Source: Paradesertivirga sp966210515
GTDB taxonomy: Bacteria > Bacteroidota > Bacteroidia > Sphingobacteriales > Sphingobacteriaceae
Assembly: GCA_966210515.1 (NCBI GenBank)
Contig: CBIHLM010000003.1
Coordinates: 1-64,000, forward strand
Direction of reading: 5' to 3'
DNA length: 64,000 nucleotides
In this document: positions 29,001 to 36,311 of the stretch, piece by piece
How the letters are laid out: the number at the start of each line of letters is the position of its first letter
How positions within the stretch are numbered: the first letter of the stretch is position 1
The notes under the pieces: model-generated
What the model was told of the DNA's origin: nothing
Seen by the model: the letters and a program-made list of their open reading frames with translations, nothing else
The model's database searches: none
Translations under genes and position numbers: made by a program

Positions 29001-29119
29001 TCACTCAATAATTCTTCTATTGGTAATGACTCGGCAAATTCGCCTTTATTATTCTCCACAAATTCTGGAGTTGTTTTCAGCTCTTCTAAACCTTTCCAGT
29101 ATTTTTTATTGCTTTCCAT
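26072..29119 (-). CDS. actB: Alternative complex III iron-sulfur subunit ActB
   Basis: 1015-residue periplasmic subunit. A twin-arginine signal (RRDFLKAMG, R49-R50) is followed by LAAC. A molybdopterin-oxidoreductase-like domain (about 80-700) lacks evident cofactor ligands, as is usual in ActB. The C-terminal ferredoxin-type region (about 755-960) has four Cys clusters: ACTGCGACVVACN, LCQHCDHAPCETVC, RCVGTRYCANNCPYK and KCTMCIQR...ACQQTC. These would bind the expected set of three 4Fe-4S and one 3Fe-4S clusters. An Ala/Ser-rich linker lies around 540-580. It receives electrons from the quinol site and passes them to ActA/ActE. Confidence 0.95.
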   Translation of the reverse strand: MESNKKYWKGLEELKTTPEFVENNKGEFAESLPIEELLSEAGLKTPTPRRDFLKAMGFGLGAVTLAACQPAPVHKSIPYLIKPEEVTPGVANYYVSSYKGHGILVKTREGRPIKLEGNPACILGGGRLDAVTQASILDLYDVSKLKGPKLNGDDASWSSVDSFVRGELNKVQAGGKKIRIVSSTINSPSSQRVIADFVSKYPNTKHIQVDAVSYTGILKANEASFGRAVLPHYHFDKADVIVSFGADFLGTWISPLEFNRQYIVNRNIASLKNKKMSRHVQFEAGMSLTGTNADVRVALKPSEEGIALLNLYAALGGGGSTKKLSSAKAETALALVSKELLAAKGRALVVSGSNDIATQTIVNSINTLLGSYGTTIDIANPSYQFLGNDADLIALIGEMQRGEVDAVFFMDSNPAYSSALSKDFTEGLSKVKLKVSFADRSDETAALCNVVAPVPHFLETWGDSNAVAGYYTIVQPTINPVFNTRQAEQSLLLWSDNTIKNYYQFVKNNWETNLLPSAGLTWKELLQKGVVSTTAGSAPVSASASVAANVNTSSQAILAAAAALAKGGEGASELTVYESVAIRGGQYANNAWLQELPDPVSKVTWDNYVAINPKYAEELKVVEFDLLKVEAQNGYSVVLPALYQPGQAMGTVSIAVGYGREKVGKVGDGKGKNAFPFMKFANGSLQTTASVKVTAAGGKYELAQTQTHHSYEGRNIIRETTFDKYVQDPYSGTGKHEMEHKTYDLWPEHRQLGHSWVMAIDLNACTGCGACVVACNVENNIPVVGRDEVIRRRDMHWIRIDRYYSFQEDGKNLTEEGEIGELAERNNLEDVTVVNQPMLCQHCDHAPCETVCPVIATMHSSDGLNHMAYNRCVGTRYCANNCPYKVRRFNWFNYWNDSRFDNYMNNEFTQLVLNPDVTTRSRGVMEKCTMCIQRIQGGRLQAKIEKRPLRDLEIQTACQQTCPTNAIIFGDKNDPNSAVSKALGNERTYYVLQELNVQPGIGYQTKVRNTAEAQA

Positions 29120-29162
29120 TTAAGCTATATAAACTGTTGCGTAAGTTCTTTTTTCTAATTTA

Positions 29163-30518
29163 TTAATAGTGACATTTACCACATTCGATACCACCCAATA
29201 GAGCAGGTGTAATGTGCTGTCCTTTTTTCAACTGATCGTGAGCGGCAATAATCTTATCGTAGTAAGCATTTCCTTTAAAATTCACGTCTTTAGTCTTGTG
29301 ACAGTTAATACACCATTTCATTGTTAACGGAGAGTACTGATAAACCTCTTGCATTGTCTGAATCGGACCATGACATTCCTGACATTTAATACCAGCCACT
29401 TTTACGTGCTGAGAGTGATTGAAGTAAGCCAGATCCGGTAGGTTATGAATACGAACCCATTGAATCGGCTTCGGATCATCCCCATATGTTTTGGTATCCG
29501 GATCGTAATCTAAGGCCTTATAAATTTTAGCAATCTCAGGAGAAGTTTCGCCGTTGTATTTATCACTTGCCGTTACGTAATTGTGGCAGTTCATACAAAC
29601 ATTTAATGAAGGGATTGTAGCATTTTTAGATTTGTACGCACCAAAGTGACAGTACTGACAATCAATTTTCAGGGTGCCTGCGTGTAATTGATGTGAGTAC
29701 TTAATTGGCTGCTCTGGTTGATAGCCCTGGTGAACTCCTGTATTCCACATGGTCATCCATCCCAGCGAACCAAGGAAAATAATAATCAGGATTACAGTGA
29801 AACCAACAAACTTTTTGTTTTTTGCTAATCTTCTGAAACGGACTGCGGTACTTTCGCCGGCAACCTCTTCCTCAACAGCAATTCCTTGCTTTTGCATCAA
29901 TAACCTCTCTAAGGTTTTGATTACGCGGTTTAAAACAAGGATGATGAATAATGCAACCAGAACTAAAACAATTAAACCTCCTAGAAGGTAATCGCTTACG
30001 CCCTCGTCAGCTTTAGCTTCACCTTCAGCACCTGTTGCCCCTGCAGCTCCTGCCGCCGGTTTATCGCCCTCTGCTTTGATATAAGCTAAGATATTAGTTA
30101 TATCTGCATCAGACAATTCAGGAAAAGGTGTCATCACGACTTTGTTATACTCGTTGAAAACCTTTACAGCTTCAGGATCACCAGAAGCAATTAAAGCCTG
30201 TGAATTTTTAATCCACTTATTCAACCAGGCAGCGTCGCGCCGATCGGTTATCCCCTTTAAAGCGGGACCTACCACCGCACGTTCTAAACCGTGGCATGCA
30301 GTACATTTCTGCTTAAACAGTGCTCCACCAGCTGCAGCATCCCCCGAAGCAGCGGCAGCAGCAGGAACTTCGGCTGTGGCCGAACCTGCGGTACCTTGTA
30401 CTGCTGTAGCATTTGTATCAGTGCTATTTTGCGCATAAGACTGAATACCAATACATAAGGAAGATACTAAGAATAATGATTTTGCAACACTTCTAAAAAA
30501 CAATGAGATGCTCCTCAT
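29163..30518 (-). CDS. actA: Alternative complex III multihaem subunit ActA with fused cytochrome c domain
   Basis: 451-residue protein from the ATG at 30518, preferred because it gives a signal peptide (ending QSYAQ) and lies after the -7 element at 30590-30597, whereas the upstream ATG at 30617 lies before that element. An N-terminal class I cytochrome c domain carries C72-T-A-C-H76. An Ala/Gly-rich linker and a membrane helix (about 175-195) follow, then a second helix near 240. The ActA pentahaem domain then carries CQYCH, CMNCH, CQECH, CINCH and a C-terminal CGKCH. That makes six CxxCH sites, one more than the pentahaem core. It is the first gene of the cluster. Confidence 0.95.
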   Translation of the reverse strand: MRSISLFFRSVAKSLFLVSSLCIGIQSYAQNSTDTNATAVQGTAGSATAEVPAAAAASGDAAAGGALFKQKCTACHGLERAVVGPALKGITDRRDAAWLNKWIKNSQALIASGDPEAVKVFNEYNKVVMTPFPELSDADITNILAYIKAEGDKPAAGAAGATGAEGEAKADEGVSDYLLGGLIVLVLVALFIILVLNRVIKTLERLLMQKQGIAVEEEVAGESTAVRFRRLAKNKKFVGFTVILIIIFLGSLGWMTMWNTGVHQGYQPEQPIKYSHQLHAGTLKIDCQYCHFGAYKSKNATIPSLNVCMNCHNYVTASDKYNGETSPEIAKIYKALDYDPDTKTYGDDPKPIQWVRIHNLPDLAYFNHSQHVKVAGIKCQECHGPIQTMQEVYQYSPLTMKWCINCHKTKDVNFKGNAYYDKIIAAHDQLKKGQHITPALLGGIECGKCHY

Positions 30519-30589
30519 ATTATATTTTACACTTAAAATTAGATATGTATTCGAAAGCTGAATGAGATTCCCCCAACATTTTCGGAGGA

Positions 30590-30597
30590 CAAAAGTA
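30590..30597 (-). promoter_or_regulatory. -7 element TACTTTTG upstream of actA
   Basis: On the minus strand TACTTTTG matches TAnnTTTG and lies 71 bases before the chosen actA start. It would drive the actABCDEF-ctaCD transcript. A good -33 element is not obvious. Confidence 0.5.
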
Positions 30598-30667
30598 TAA
30601 TTAATTAAGCGATGCATGACACTACAATGACCTATATTAACAATTTATAATCGTTCTAAATAAATAA

Positions 30668-30702
30668 AAAAACGCCTCAAACATTTCAATTGAGGCGTTT
30701 TT
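30668..30702. terminator. Rho-independent terminator downstream of the DHS-like gene
   Basis: AAAAACGCCTCAA (30668-30680) pairs with TTGAGGCGTTTTT (30690-30702) around a 9-base loop. A-rich and T-rich arms make it usable on either strand. It isolates the actA promoter from the upstream DHS-like gene. Confidence 0.88.
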
Positions 30703-30721
30703 ATTTTGAAAAGAGAAATAG

Positions 30722-30733
30722 CTGTTTAAACAG
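30722..30733. promoter_or_regulatory. 12-bp perfect palindrome CTGTTTAAACAG
   Basis: Perfect inverted repeat without spacer in the gap between the DHS-like and actA genes. Possible operator for a dimeric regulator; no known motif recognised. Confidence 0.25.
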
Positions 30734-30765
30734 ATTTTGATTCTTGATTAAAATTTCCCTTCGAC

Positions 30766-30779
30766 ATGACAATTGTCAT
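30766..30779. promoter_or_regulatory. 14-bp perfect palindrome ATGACAATTGTCAT
   Basis: Perfect inverted repeat 32 bases from the previous palindrome and 25 bases beyond the stop of the DHS-like gene. The TGACA/TGTCA halves resemble general dimer sites, but the regulator is unknown. Confidence 0.3.
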
Positions 30780-30804
30780 TGATTCCTAGTTAGTTTATTA
30801 GATA

Positions 30805-31779
30805 TTACTGTTTTAATATCCAGGCGAATATCAATGGGACAACTATGGTAGCATCCGACTCGACAATGAATTTAGGCGTGTGAATATCTAACTTTCCCCA
30901 GGTTATCTTCTCATTGGGCACTGCGCCTGAATATGATCCATAAGAAGTAGTTGAATCAGAAATCTGGCAGAAATAGCTCCAGAAAGGTATTTCATGCATT
31001 TCTAAATCCTGATATAGCATCGGAACTACACAAATAGGAAAATCGCCTGCAATACCTCCCCCTATTTGGAAAAAGCCAATTCCCTTACCGCTGCTATTCT
31101 TTTGATACCAATCAGCAAGCCACGTCATATATTCAATCCCGCTTTTCATTGTACTGGCTTTCAACTCTCCTTTAATAACATAAGAAGCAAATATATTTCC
31201 CATTGTACTGTCTTCCCAACCAGGCACAATAATCGGAAGGTTCTTCTCAGCAGCGGCGATCATCCAACTGTGCTCTACAGGAATTTCGTAATTCTCTTTC
31301 ATTACGCCGCTTAACAAAAGCTTATACATATACTCATGCGGAAAATATCGTTCACCACTATCCTCAGCATCTTTCCATAACTTATGAATATGCTTTTGAA
31401 TTCTTCGGAAAGCTTCTTCTTCCGGAATACATGTGTCGGTCACACGATTGTATCCCTGCTCTAAAAGATCCCATTCTTCCTGCGGACTTAAATCACGATA
31501 GTTTGGAACACGCTTGTAATGCGAATGCGCCACAAGATTCATAATATCTTCTTCAAGATTAGCTCCCGTACAAGAAATAATAGCTACTTTATCCTGGCGT
31601 ATCATCTCTGCCAAAGAAATGCCGAGTTCGGCTGTGCTCATCGCTCCTGCCAGAGTAATCATCATTTTACCACCTTCTTCTAAGTGAGTTTCATAACCTT
31701 TGGCTGCATCAATCAGGGCGGCTGCATTAAAGTGCCGGTAATTGTGTTCTATAAATTGAGATATAGGTCCTCTTTCCAT
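30805..31779 (-). CDS. Deoxyhypusine-synthase-family protein
   Basis: 324-residue NAD-dependent enzyme of the deoxyhypusine synthase family. The fold is well preserved, and the catalytic Lys is present (K296 in ITWGKLD, matching the VSWGK of eukaryotic enzymes), as is the C-terminal ESDATIVVPLIFAW block. Bacteria have no eIF5A substrate, so the protein more likely transfers the aminobutyl group of spermidine to a small amine (for example making homospermidine) or to another acceptor. It is a single gene with its own terminator and shows no polyamine genes nearby. Confidence 0.88.
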   Translation of the reverse strand: MERGPISQFIEHNYRHFNAAALIDAAKGYETHLEEGGKMMITLAGAMSTAELGISLAEMIRQDKVAIISCTGANLEEDIMNLVAHSHYKRVPNYRDLSPQEEWDLLEQGYNRVTDTCIPEEEAFRRIQKHIHKLWKDAEDSGERYFPHEYMYKLLLSGVMKENYEIPVEHSWMIAAAEKNLPIIVPGWEDSTMGNIFASYVIKGELKASTMKSGIEYMTWLADWYQKNSSGKGIGFFQIGGGIAGDFPICVVPMLYQDLEMHEIPFWSYFCQISDSTTSYGSYSGAVPNEKITWGKLDIHTPKFIVESDATIVVPLIFAWILKQ

Positions 31780-31829
31780 TGTAATTTTTTAATCGCTAAA
31801 AATACTATTTTTTGTTTTGGAGCTTAATT

Positions 31830-31837
31830 TACTTTTG
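31830..31837 (+). promoter_or_regulatory. Distal -7-like element TACTTTTG
   Basis: Matches TAnnTTTG, 72 bases before the ATG at 31909. A second, closer element lies at 31896-31903. Confidence 0.3.
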
Positions 31838-31895
31838 CAAACATCGGTATTACTTAAAATCTACAGAGAATTGTTTTTCTTTTTTTAACAAGAGT

Positions 31896-31903
31896 TATCT
31901 TCG
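31896..31903 (+). promoter_or_regulatory. -7 element TATCTTCG with TTG -33
   Basis: TATCTTCG ends five bases before the ATG at 31909. A TTG at 31871-31873 sits 22 bases upstream, suitable for a -33 element. The transcript would be nearly leaderless. Confidence 0.5.
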
Positions 31904-31908
31904 CAGCG

Positions 31909-33039
31909 ATGAAAAAGTTCTCTGTTCCGGTTATTCTCATTCTAAACCTCCTTATCACGCCTGCCTTTGGCCAAAGAAAAATACTAGAACGATTTTTCTC
32001 AGACGCGAACGACACCACACGCAAAGGAAGATTTATAATTCTCCCGGCATTAGGTTATGCGCAAGAAACCGGCTTTGAGTACGGATTAGTTTCCTTAACC
32101 TCGTTTTATTCAAATAAAGATTCAATTACCAGGAATTCGAGCATTCCCGGACTAATTGCTTTTACCACAAAAAAACAATCAATGCTTACTTTGAAACCGG
32201 ATGTCTGGTCTAAATATAACCGTTATCATTACGTTGGCGACTTAAGATATCGAAACTTCCCCTTTAAATTTTACGGTGTGGGAGCCAATACATTTGAAGC
32301 GGATGAACAACGAATTACACAGAAACTGACAAGAGTAAGCATAGAGGCAGAGAAATTGATGCGAAGAGGTTCGTATACCGGCATTACGGCGAGTTATGAG
32401 AATCATAGATTTTATAGCGAAGAACCCGGAGGTATTTATGAAACAAATTCTTTTATTCGCGACAAAGATGGTGGAGATGTACTTTTTGTCGGACTTTCTA
32501 AAATATTTGACGCAAGAAATTCGAATGTCTATACCACAAAAGGATCATACATTAAATTAAATTACGCCTACGCTCCTGATTTATTTGGCGGAGAGAACTT
32601 TTCGGGCAGTTCGGCAAAACTCGATTTCAGAACATTTAAAGGTTATAATATTAAAACTGTGCTTGGTTTTAACATGGCTTATCACACTATCCAGGGAAGC
32701 TCAATCCCCTTTTATCTTTTACCCCAACTAGGAAACGATCAAATAATGCGCGGATATTATACCGGCCGGTATCGCGACAGAAATTTACTGGCAGCCCAAT
32801 TAGAATTAAGATATCGGGTAATTCCACGTTTAGGATTTGCAGGTTTCGCAGGAGCCGGATCCGTTTATAACTCACGGATTGATCTTGGGAATTTTAAACC
32901 AACTTATGGAGCTGGCCTACGGTATTTCTTTGATACGATAAGAGGACTAAGCTTAAGGATGGATTATGCATTTGGCGAGAAAAGAACCGGAGAAGAAAGG
33001 CAAAAAGGCTTTTATTTAGCCTTTGGAGAGGCATTTTAA
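31909..33039 (+). CDS. Omp85/BamA-type outer membrane barrel protein
   Basis: 376-residue protein with a signal peptide (ending PAFGQ) and a C-terminal beta-barrel of the surface antigen D15/Omp85 type. The conserved loop-6 motif is seen in IMRGYYTGRYRDRN (RGY core), preceded by LPQLGND. It ends in an aromatic residue (GEAF), as outer-membrane barrels do. No POTRA domains are present, so it is a short barrel-only member rather than BamA itself. It may take part in protein or lipid export; partner unknown. Confidence 0.8.
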   Translation: MKKFSVPVILILNLLITPAFGQRKILERFFSDANDTTRKGRFIILPALGYAQETGFEYGLVSLTSFYSNKDSITRNSSIPGLIAFTTKKQSMLTLKPDVWSKYNRYHYVGDLRYRNFPFKFYGVGANTFEADEQRITQKLTRVSIEAEKLMRRGSYTGITASYENHRFYSEEPGGIYETNSFIRDKDGGDVLFVGLSKIFDARNSNVYTTKGSYIKLNYAYAPDLFGGENFSGSSAKLDFRTFKGYNIKTVLGFNMAYHTIQGSSIPFYLLPQLGNDQIMRGYYTGRYRDRNLLAAQLELRYRVIPRLGFAGFAGAGSVYNSRIDLGNFKPTYGAGLRYFFDTIRGLSLRMDYAFGEKRTGEERQKGFYLAFGEAF

Positions 33040-33056
33040 ATTAGCCAGAACTATGC

Positions 33057-34436
33057 TTAATCTGTTTTAACAAAGAAAATTTCGACCCTTCTGTTTTTCA
33101 TTCTGCCTTCATCCGTATCATTTTTAGCTTCAGGCTTTAAAAAAGCATCTTCAGTAATCTCAATAGGAATATCAATAGTCCGGAGTTTCTGGAAAGCATC
33201 TATAACAGATTGGTTCCGCTTTCTGGATAAGTCCATATTATATTCAAGGTTACCAATGCTATCTGTATGGCCGGCAACACGCATCGTATAATTATTCTTA
33301 ATGCGATCGTAAATAGCAGCAATACCCTTTAACTTACTAATCTCTGAAGGAGGTATATCATACTTATCAAATTCAAAATAAATCTTTGCATTGTCCATAT
33401 AAACGGTATCCGGCAACAAATCCTCGAGCTTTTTACCCGCCAGAATTTGCTTAGCATCTATCAATCTGCTTAAATCAGGATAATCTATAAAGTTGGGTTG
33501 TGAGGTATCACGTTTTGCGGTGAAACTTTTATCCTGAACAAATACTCCCGAATCATAAATATTGTCGGCCACGTCGGCAACAATAATTTTAAAATGGTAT
33601 TTTTTATAGGGGACAACATATGTTTGAGCGACGAGTTTTTTAGTTATTCCATCAAATTGAAGAAAACGGTACAGACCAGGTTTTGCCTTTTTGACTAACG
33701 CTGGGTCGGTGCGGATATGGCCCGACTCGGAATCTTCTTCAGGTCTTGAAGAAAAAATTCTTTTTATGCCCTGCCAGATTGAAAAGAACAAGCCTCGCCT
33801 TGTTCTTTCCTGAACCAGTGGGGCCTGTCGTTTGGTGACCGCACTTGAAAACACATTATTATCAATAAACAACTCCTGATTGGCTTTGTGATTTACCGTA
33901 TTTATGCTTACGGGCTCATTTTTTCCGGGGAGCAGAGCGATATTGCGTGTAGTGCTGTCATCTGACACAAAAAAAGCAAATACATCGTTATAGGTTGAGC
34001 CGACATATTCCGGATATTCTTCTGAGCCAAATTGATAGTTGAATTGCAAGCTGTTCTGTACTGGCACGAAATCGAACTCAATCATACTCACATCATATAG
34101 ATTGGGCTTTACAAGCTTATTCAGATCCTGGTCTCTCTCGGCATCTCCAAAGGCATGGGTTTGGTTGTACTTATTATTTAGGCCGGCAACACTAAATGCA
34201 GATCCGGTCGAGAGAACCAAGCCCTTTTGCAGTTCTAAAACATTGGCAGAACTGGTAAAAGCCCCCATAGATAACACGTTACCGTGAAATTTTACATTTC
34301 CAATCACAACCCCCTGTCCGGAAAAATTATCCCTGATCCACTTATTAACATCTACGCGTGACACCCGTATTTGAGCATTGCCAGTTAACCCGGCTACTAA
34401 CGTTAATAACAAGATACTGAAGAGACGTTTGCCCAT
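33057..34436 (-). CDS. Choice-of-anchor L domain fused to OmpA domain
   Basis: 459-residue exported protein with a signal peptide (ending GNAQ). Residues about 25-330 match the choice-of-anchor L domain (GLVLSTGSAFSVAGLNN, SMIEFDFVP, FNYQFGSEEYPEYVGS, NDVFAFFVS), usually found in large adhesins. The C-terminal OmpA domain (about 340-459) has IYFEFDKYDIPPSE, VAGHTDSIGNLEYN and RMKNRRVEIFF for peptidoglycan binding. No lipobox is seen. Probably a cell-wall-attached surface or periplasmic protein; ligand unknown. It converges with the Omp85-like gene across a 17-base gap. Confidence 0.88.
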   Translation of the reverse strand: MGKRLFSILLLTLVAGLTGNAQIRVSRVDVNKWIRDNFSGQGVVIGNVKFHGNVLSMGAFTSSANVLELQKGLVLSTGSAFSVAGLNNKYNQTHAFGDAERDQDLNKLVKPNLYDVSMIEFDFVPVQNSLQFNYQFGSEEYPEYVGSTYNDVFAFFVSDDSTTRNIALLPGKNEPVSINTVNHKANQELFIDNNVFSSAVTKRQAPLVQERTRRGLFFSIWQGIKRIFSSRPEEDSESGHIRTDPALVKKAKPGLYRFLQFDGITKKLVAQTYVVPYKKYHFKIIVADVADNIYDSGVFVQDKSFTAKRDTSQPNFIDYPDLSRLIDAKQILAGKKLEDLLPDTVYMDNAKIYFEFDKYDIPPSEISKLKGIAAIYDRIKNNYTMRVAGHTDSIGNLEYNMDLSRKRNQSVIDAFQKLRTIDIPIEITEDAFLKPEAKNDTDEGRMKNRRVEIFFVKTD

Positions 34437-34480
34437 GTTGTGGTTAGGTTTATGGCTATTTTAAAAATAAATAGAATCCT

Positions 34481-35266
34481 TCAAAATTTAACAAAGAAAT
34501 GTTCCTTCTCATGACCCTTTCTGAAATAAACCAATCCGATCCAAAATAAATCCACTGTAAAACTCACCTGAGGATGGCTTTTAATCTCTTCCCATGCTTC
34601 CTCCATCCCTTTACTCCAATAAATATCATCGAAAATCAGAATGGTGTTATTATTTACTTTTGGAAGGCACCACCTAAAATAGTCTAATGTTGCCTCTTTC
34701 CTATGGTTTCCATCTACAAACACAAAATCAATCGAATCTGTTTGATTTATAATTGCCGGAAATATCGTATCGAAATTCCCGGACAGCAAATTAACGTTTT
34801 CAATTTTTAGCTTCTTCAAATTTTCGCCTGCAATGGCGCCCGTTTGCGGACATCCTTCAATTGAAACTACCTGGGCTCCGGAAGCCGATTTCGCAAGATA
34901 TGCGGTAGTAAGTCCAAGGCAAGTCCCTAACTCTATAATATTCCGGGGGCTGTTATCGTTACAGATTCTGTATATTAACTGAGCAAGTTTTTTAGGCTTA
35001 AGAGCATTTTTCGCCAATTGTCTTACCTGCTTTTTTTTGTTGTTGTTTATATGCGAACCTGCGCCAAGATCAGTGATAGTAATTTCCCGCGCATCTGCTA
35101 ATAAGCTTTTTCGCAATTGTTCTATAGATTCATAATCGATTCGTGGTTTATAATCATAAATTACCTTATCAACCAAATTGTAAACAAATGGTGAATGTAT
35201 TCCATGACGTGTTTTGGCTTTAAGCCGATGTTTTATGTAAGATTTTAATAACTGAAAATTGATCAT
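34481..35266 (-). CDS. Class I SAM-dependent methyltransferase
   Basis: 261-residue cytoplasmic enzyme. The SAM-binding motif I is IIELGTCLGLTTAYLA (about residues 115-130), followed by the acidic VVSIEG strand and DFVFVDGNHRKEATLDYF, typical of the O-methyltransferase-like Methyltransf_24 group. The N-terminus (KHRLKAKTRHGIHSPFVYNLV) is a conserved leader in Bacteroidota homologues. The acceptor is unknown. A -7 element ends eight bases from the start codon. Confidence 0.88.
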   Translation of the reverse strand: MINFQLLKSYIKHRLKAKTRHGIHSPFVYNLVDKVIYDYKPRIDYESIEQLRKSLLADAREITITDLGAGSHINNNKKKQVRQLAKNALKPKKLAQLIYRICNDNSPRNIIELGTCLGLTTAYLAKSASGAQVVSIEGCPQTGAIAGENLKKLKIENVNLLSGNFDTIFPAIINQTDSIDFVFVDGNHRKEATLDYFRWCLPKVNNNTILIFDDIYWSKGMEEAWEEIKSHPQVSFTVDLFWIGLVYFRKGHEKEHFFVKF

Positions 35267-35273
35267 GTGCCGG

Positions 35274-35281
35274 CAAAATTA
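35274..35281 (-). promoter_or_regulatory. -7 element TAATTTTG abutting the methyltransferase start
   Basis: Minus-strand TAATTTTG ends seven bases before the ATG at 35266. A TTG at 35302-35300 lies 18 bases further upstream. The transcript is likely leaderless or has a very short leader. Confidence 0.5.
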
Positions 35282-35381
35282 TACAAACCATCCTTATATC
35301 AATGTGATGACTAAAGTTTAGCTCACAAAAATTATATAATTCATTAAATAAGTGTCACTCATTTTTATATTTTAGTAAAAC

Positions 35382-36248
35382 ATGACGAATGATAAAGAAC
35401 TAGAATCTTTAATCAAATTACTTGACGATCCGGATGCAGAAGTTTCACAACATGTGGAAGAACGCCTGCTGTCTTATGGAAATGAAGTAATAGAATACCT
35501 GGAAAATGCATGGGAGCAATCTTTCGATGCGCTTTTACAGGAAAGGATCGAAAATCTGGTACATAAAATCCAATATAATTCTGTTAAAAAAGAACTGGAA
35601 CTTTGGTATCATGGCGGAGCTTTTGACTTATTGCAGGGAGTAATTATCATCAATAAGTATCAGTATCCTGATATGGATCCTCTGAAAATCATCAATCAAA
35701 TTGAGGAGATAAAAAGGGAGATCTGGCTGCAAATGGTTTACGATATGAGTGCCATTGAAAAGGTAAAGATCATTAATCATGTTCTATACAGTATTTATAA
35801 CTTTTCAGGAAATACCACAAATCATCAGGATCCACAAAACTCATACATTAGTCACGTATTGGAGAGTAAAAAAGGGAATCAGATCTCTTTAGCTATAATC
35901 TACTCTGCTATCGCTCAAAAGCTGGACATTCCGATCTACGGCGTAAACTTGCCCCAGCATTTCATTTTAGCCTATATCGATGAAGCGAAGGAGTATATCT
36001 CGGAAGAAGGAGTGCTGTTTTATATCAATGCATTCAATAAAGGGTTCATTTTCAGCAGGCGGGATGTCGATTCATTCTTAAAGCAGCTAAATTTAACCCC
36101 CGCCAAAGAGTTTTACGAACCTTGCAGCAACGAGGATATTATCCGAAGAATTTTACGAAACCTGATCTCTGCTTATACAAAATTAGGCTACGAAGACAAA
36201 GTTAAAGAGATAGAAGAACTGCTTTCAGTTGTTGAAGCGGAAAAATAA
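35382..36248 (+). CDS. SirB1/transglutaminase-like family protein
   Basis: 288-residue cytoplasmic protein. The N-terminal about 80 residues look like HEAT-type helices (KLLDDPDAEVSQHVEERLLS). The central domain matches the SirB1/Transglut_core2 family: ESKKGNQISLAIIYSAIAQKL and YGVNLPQHFILAYID with the conserved His. Ser stands where true transglutaminases have Cys, as is usual in SirB1 proteins, so enzyme activity is doubtful. The C-terminus has a short TPR-like helix pair. Function unknown. It converges with prfB across an inverted repeat. Confidence 0.82.
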   Translation: MTNDKELESLIKLLDDPDAEVSQHVEERLLSYGNEVIEYLENAWEQSFDALLQERIENLVHKIQYNSVKKELELWYHGGAFDLLQGVIIINKYQYPDMDPLKIINQIEEIKREIWLQMVYDMSAIEKVKIINHVLYSIYNFSGNTTNHQDPQNSYISHVLESKKGNQISLAIIYSAIAQKLDIPIYGVNLPQHFILAYIDEAKEYISEEGVLFYINAFNKGFIFSRRDVDSFLKQLNLTPAKEFYEPCSNEDIIRRILRNLISAYTKLGYEDKVKEIEELLSVVEAEK

Positions 36249-36252
36249 GTTG

Positions 36253-36304
36253 GTAGTTTAGAGATGACAGCGGGACATTGCCATCGGTAACATCTATAAA
36301 CTAC
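36253..36304. terminator. Long inverted repeat between convergent genes
   Basis: GTAGTTTAGAGATG (36253-36266) pairs with CATCTATAAACTAC (36291-36304) with a single mismatch and a 24-base loop. It lies exactly between the stops of the SirB1-like gene and prfB and may act as a terminator on both sides, though a T-tract is lacking. Confidence 0.45.
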
Positions 36305-36311
36305 ACAACAT

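Noticed and set aside
30519..30617. 33-residue N-terminal extension of ActA
   Set aside because: The extension would start upstream of the -7 element and precede a normal signal peptide that begins at ATG 30518.
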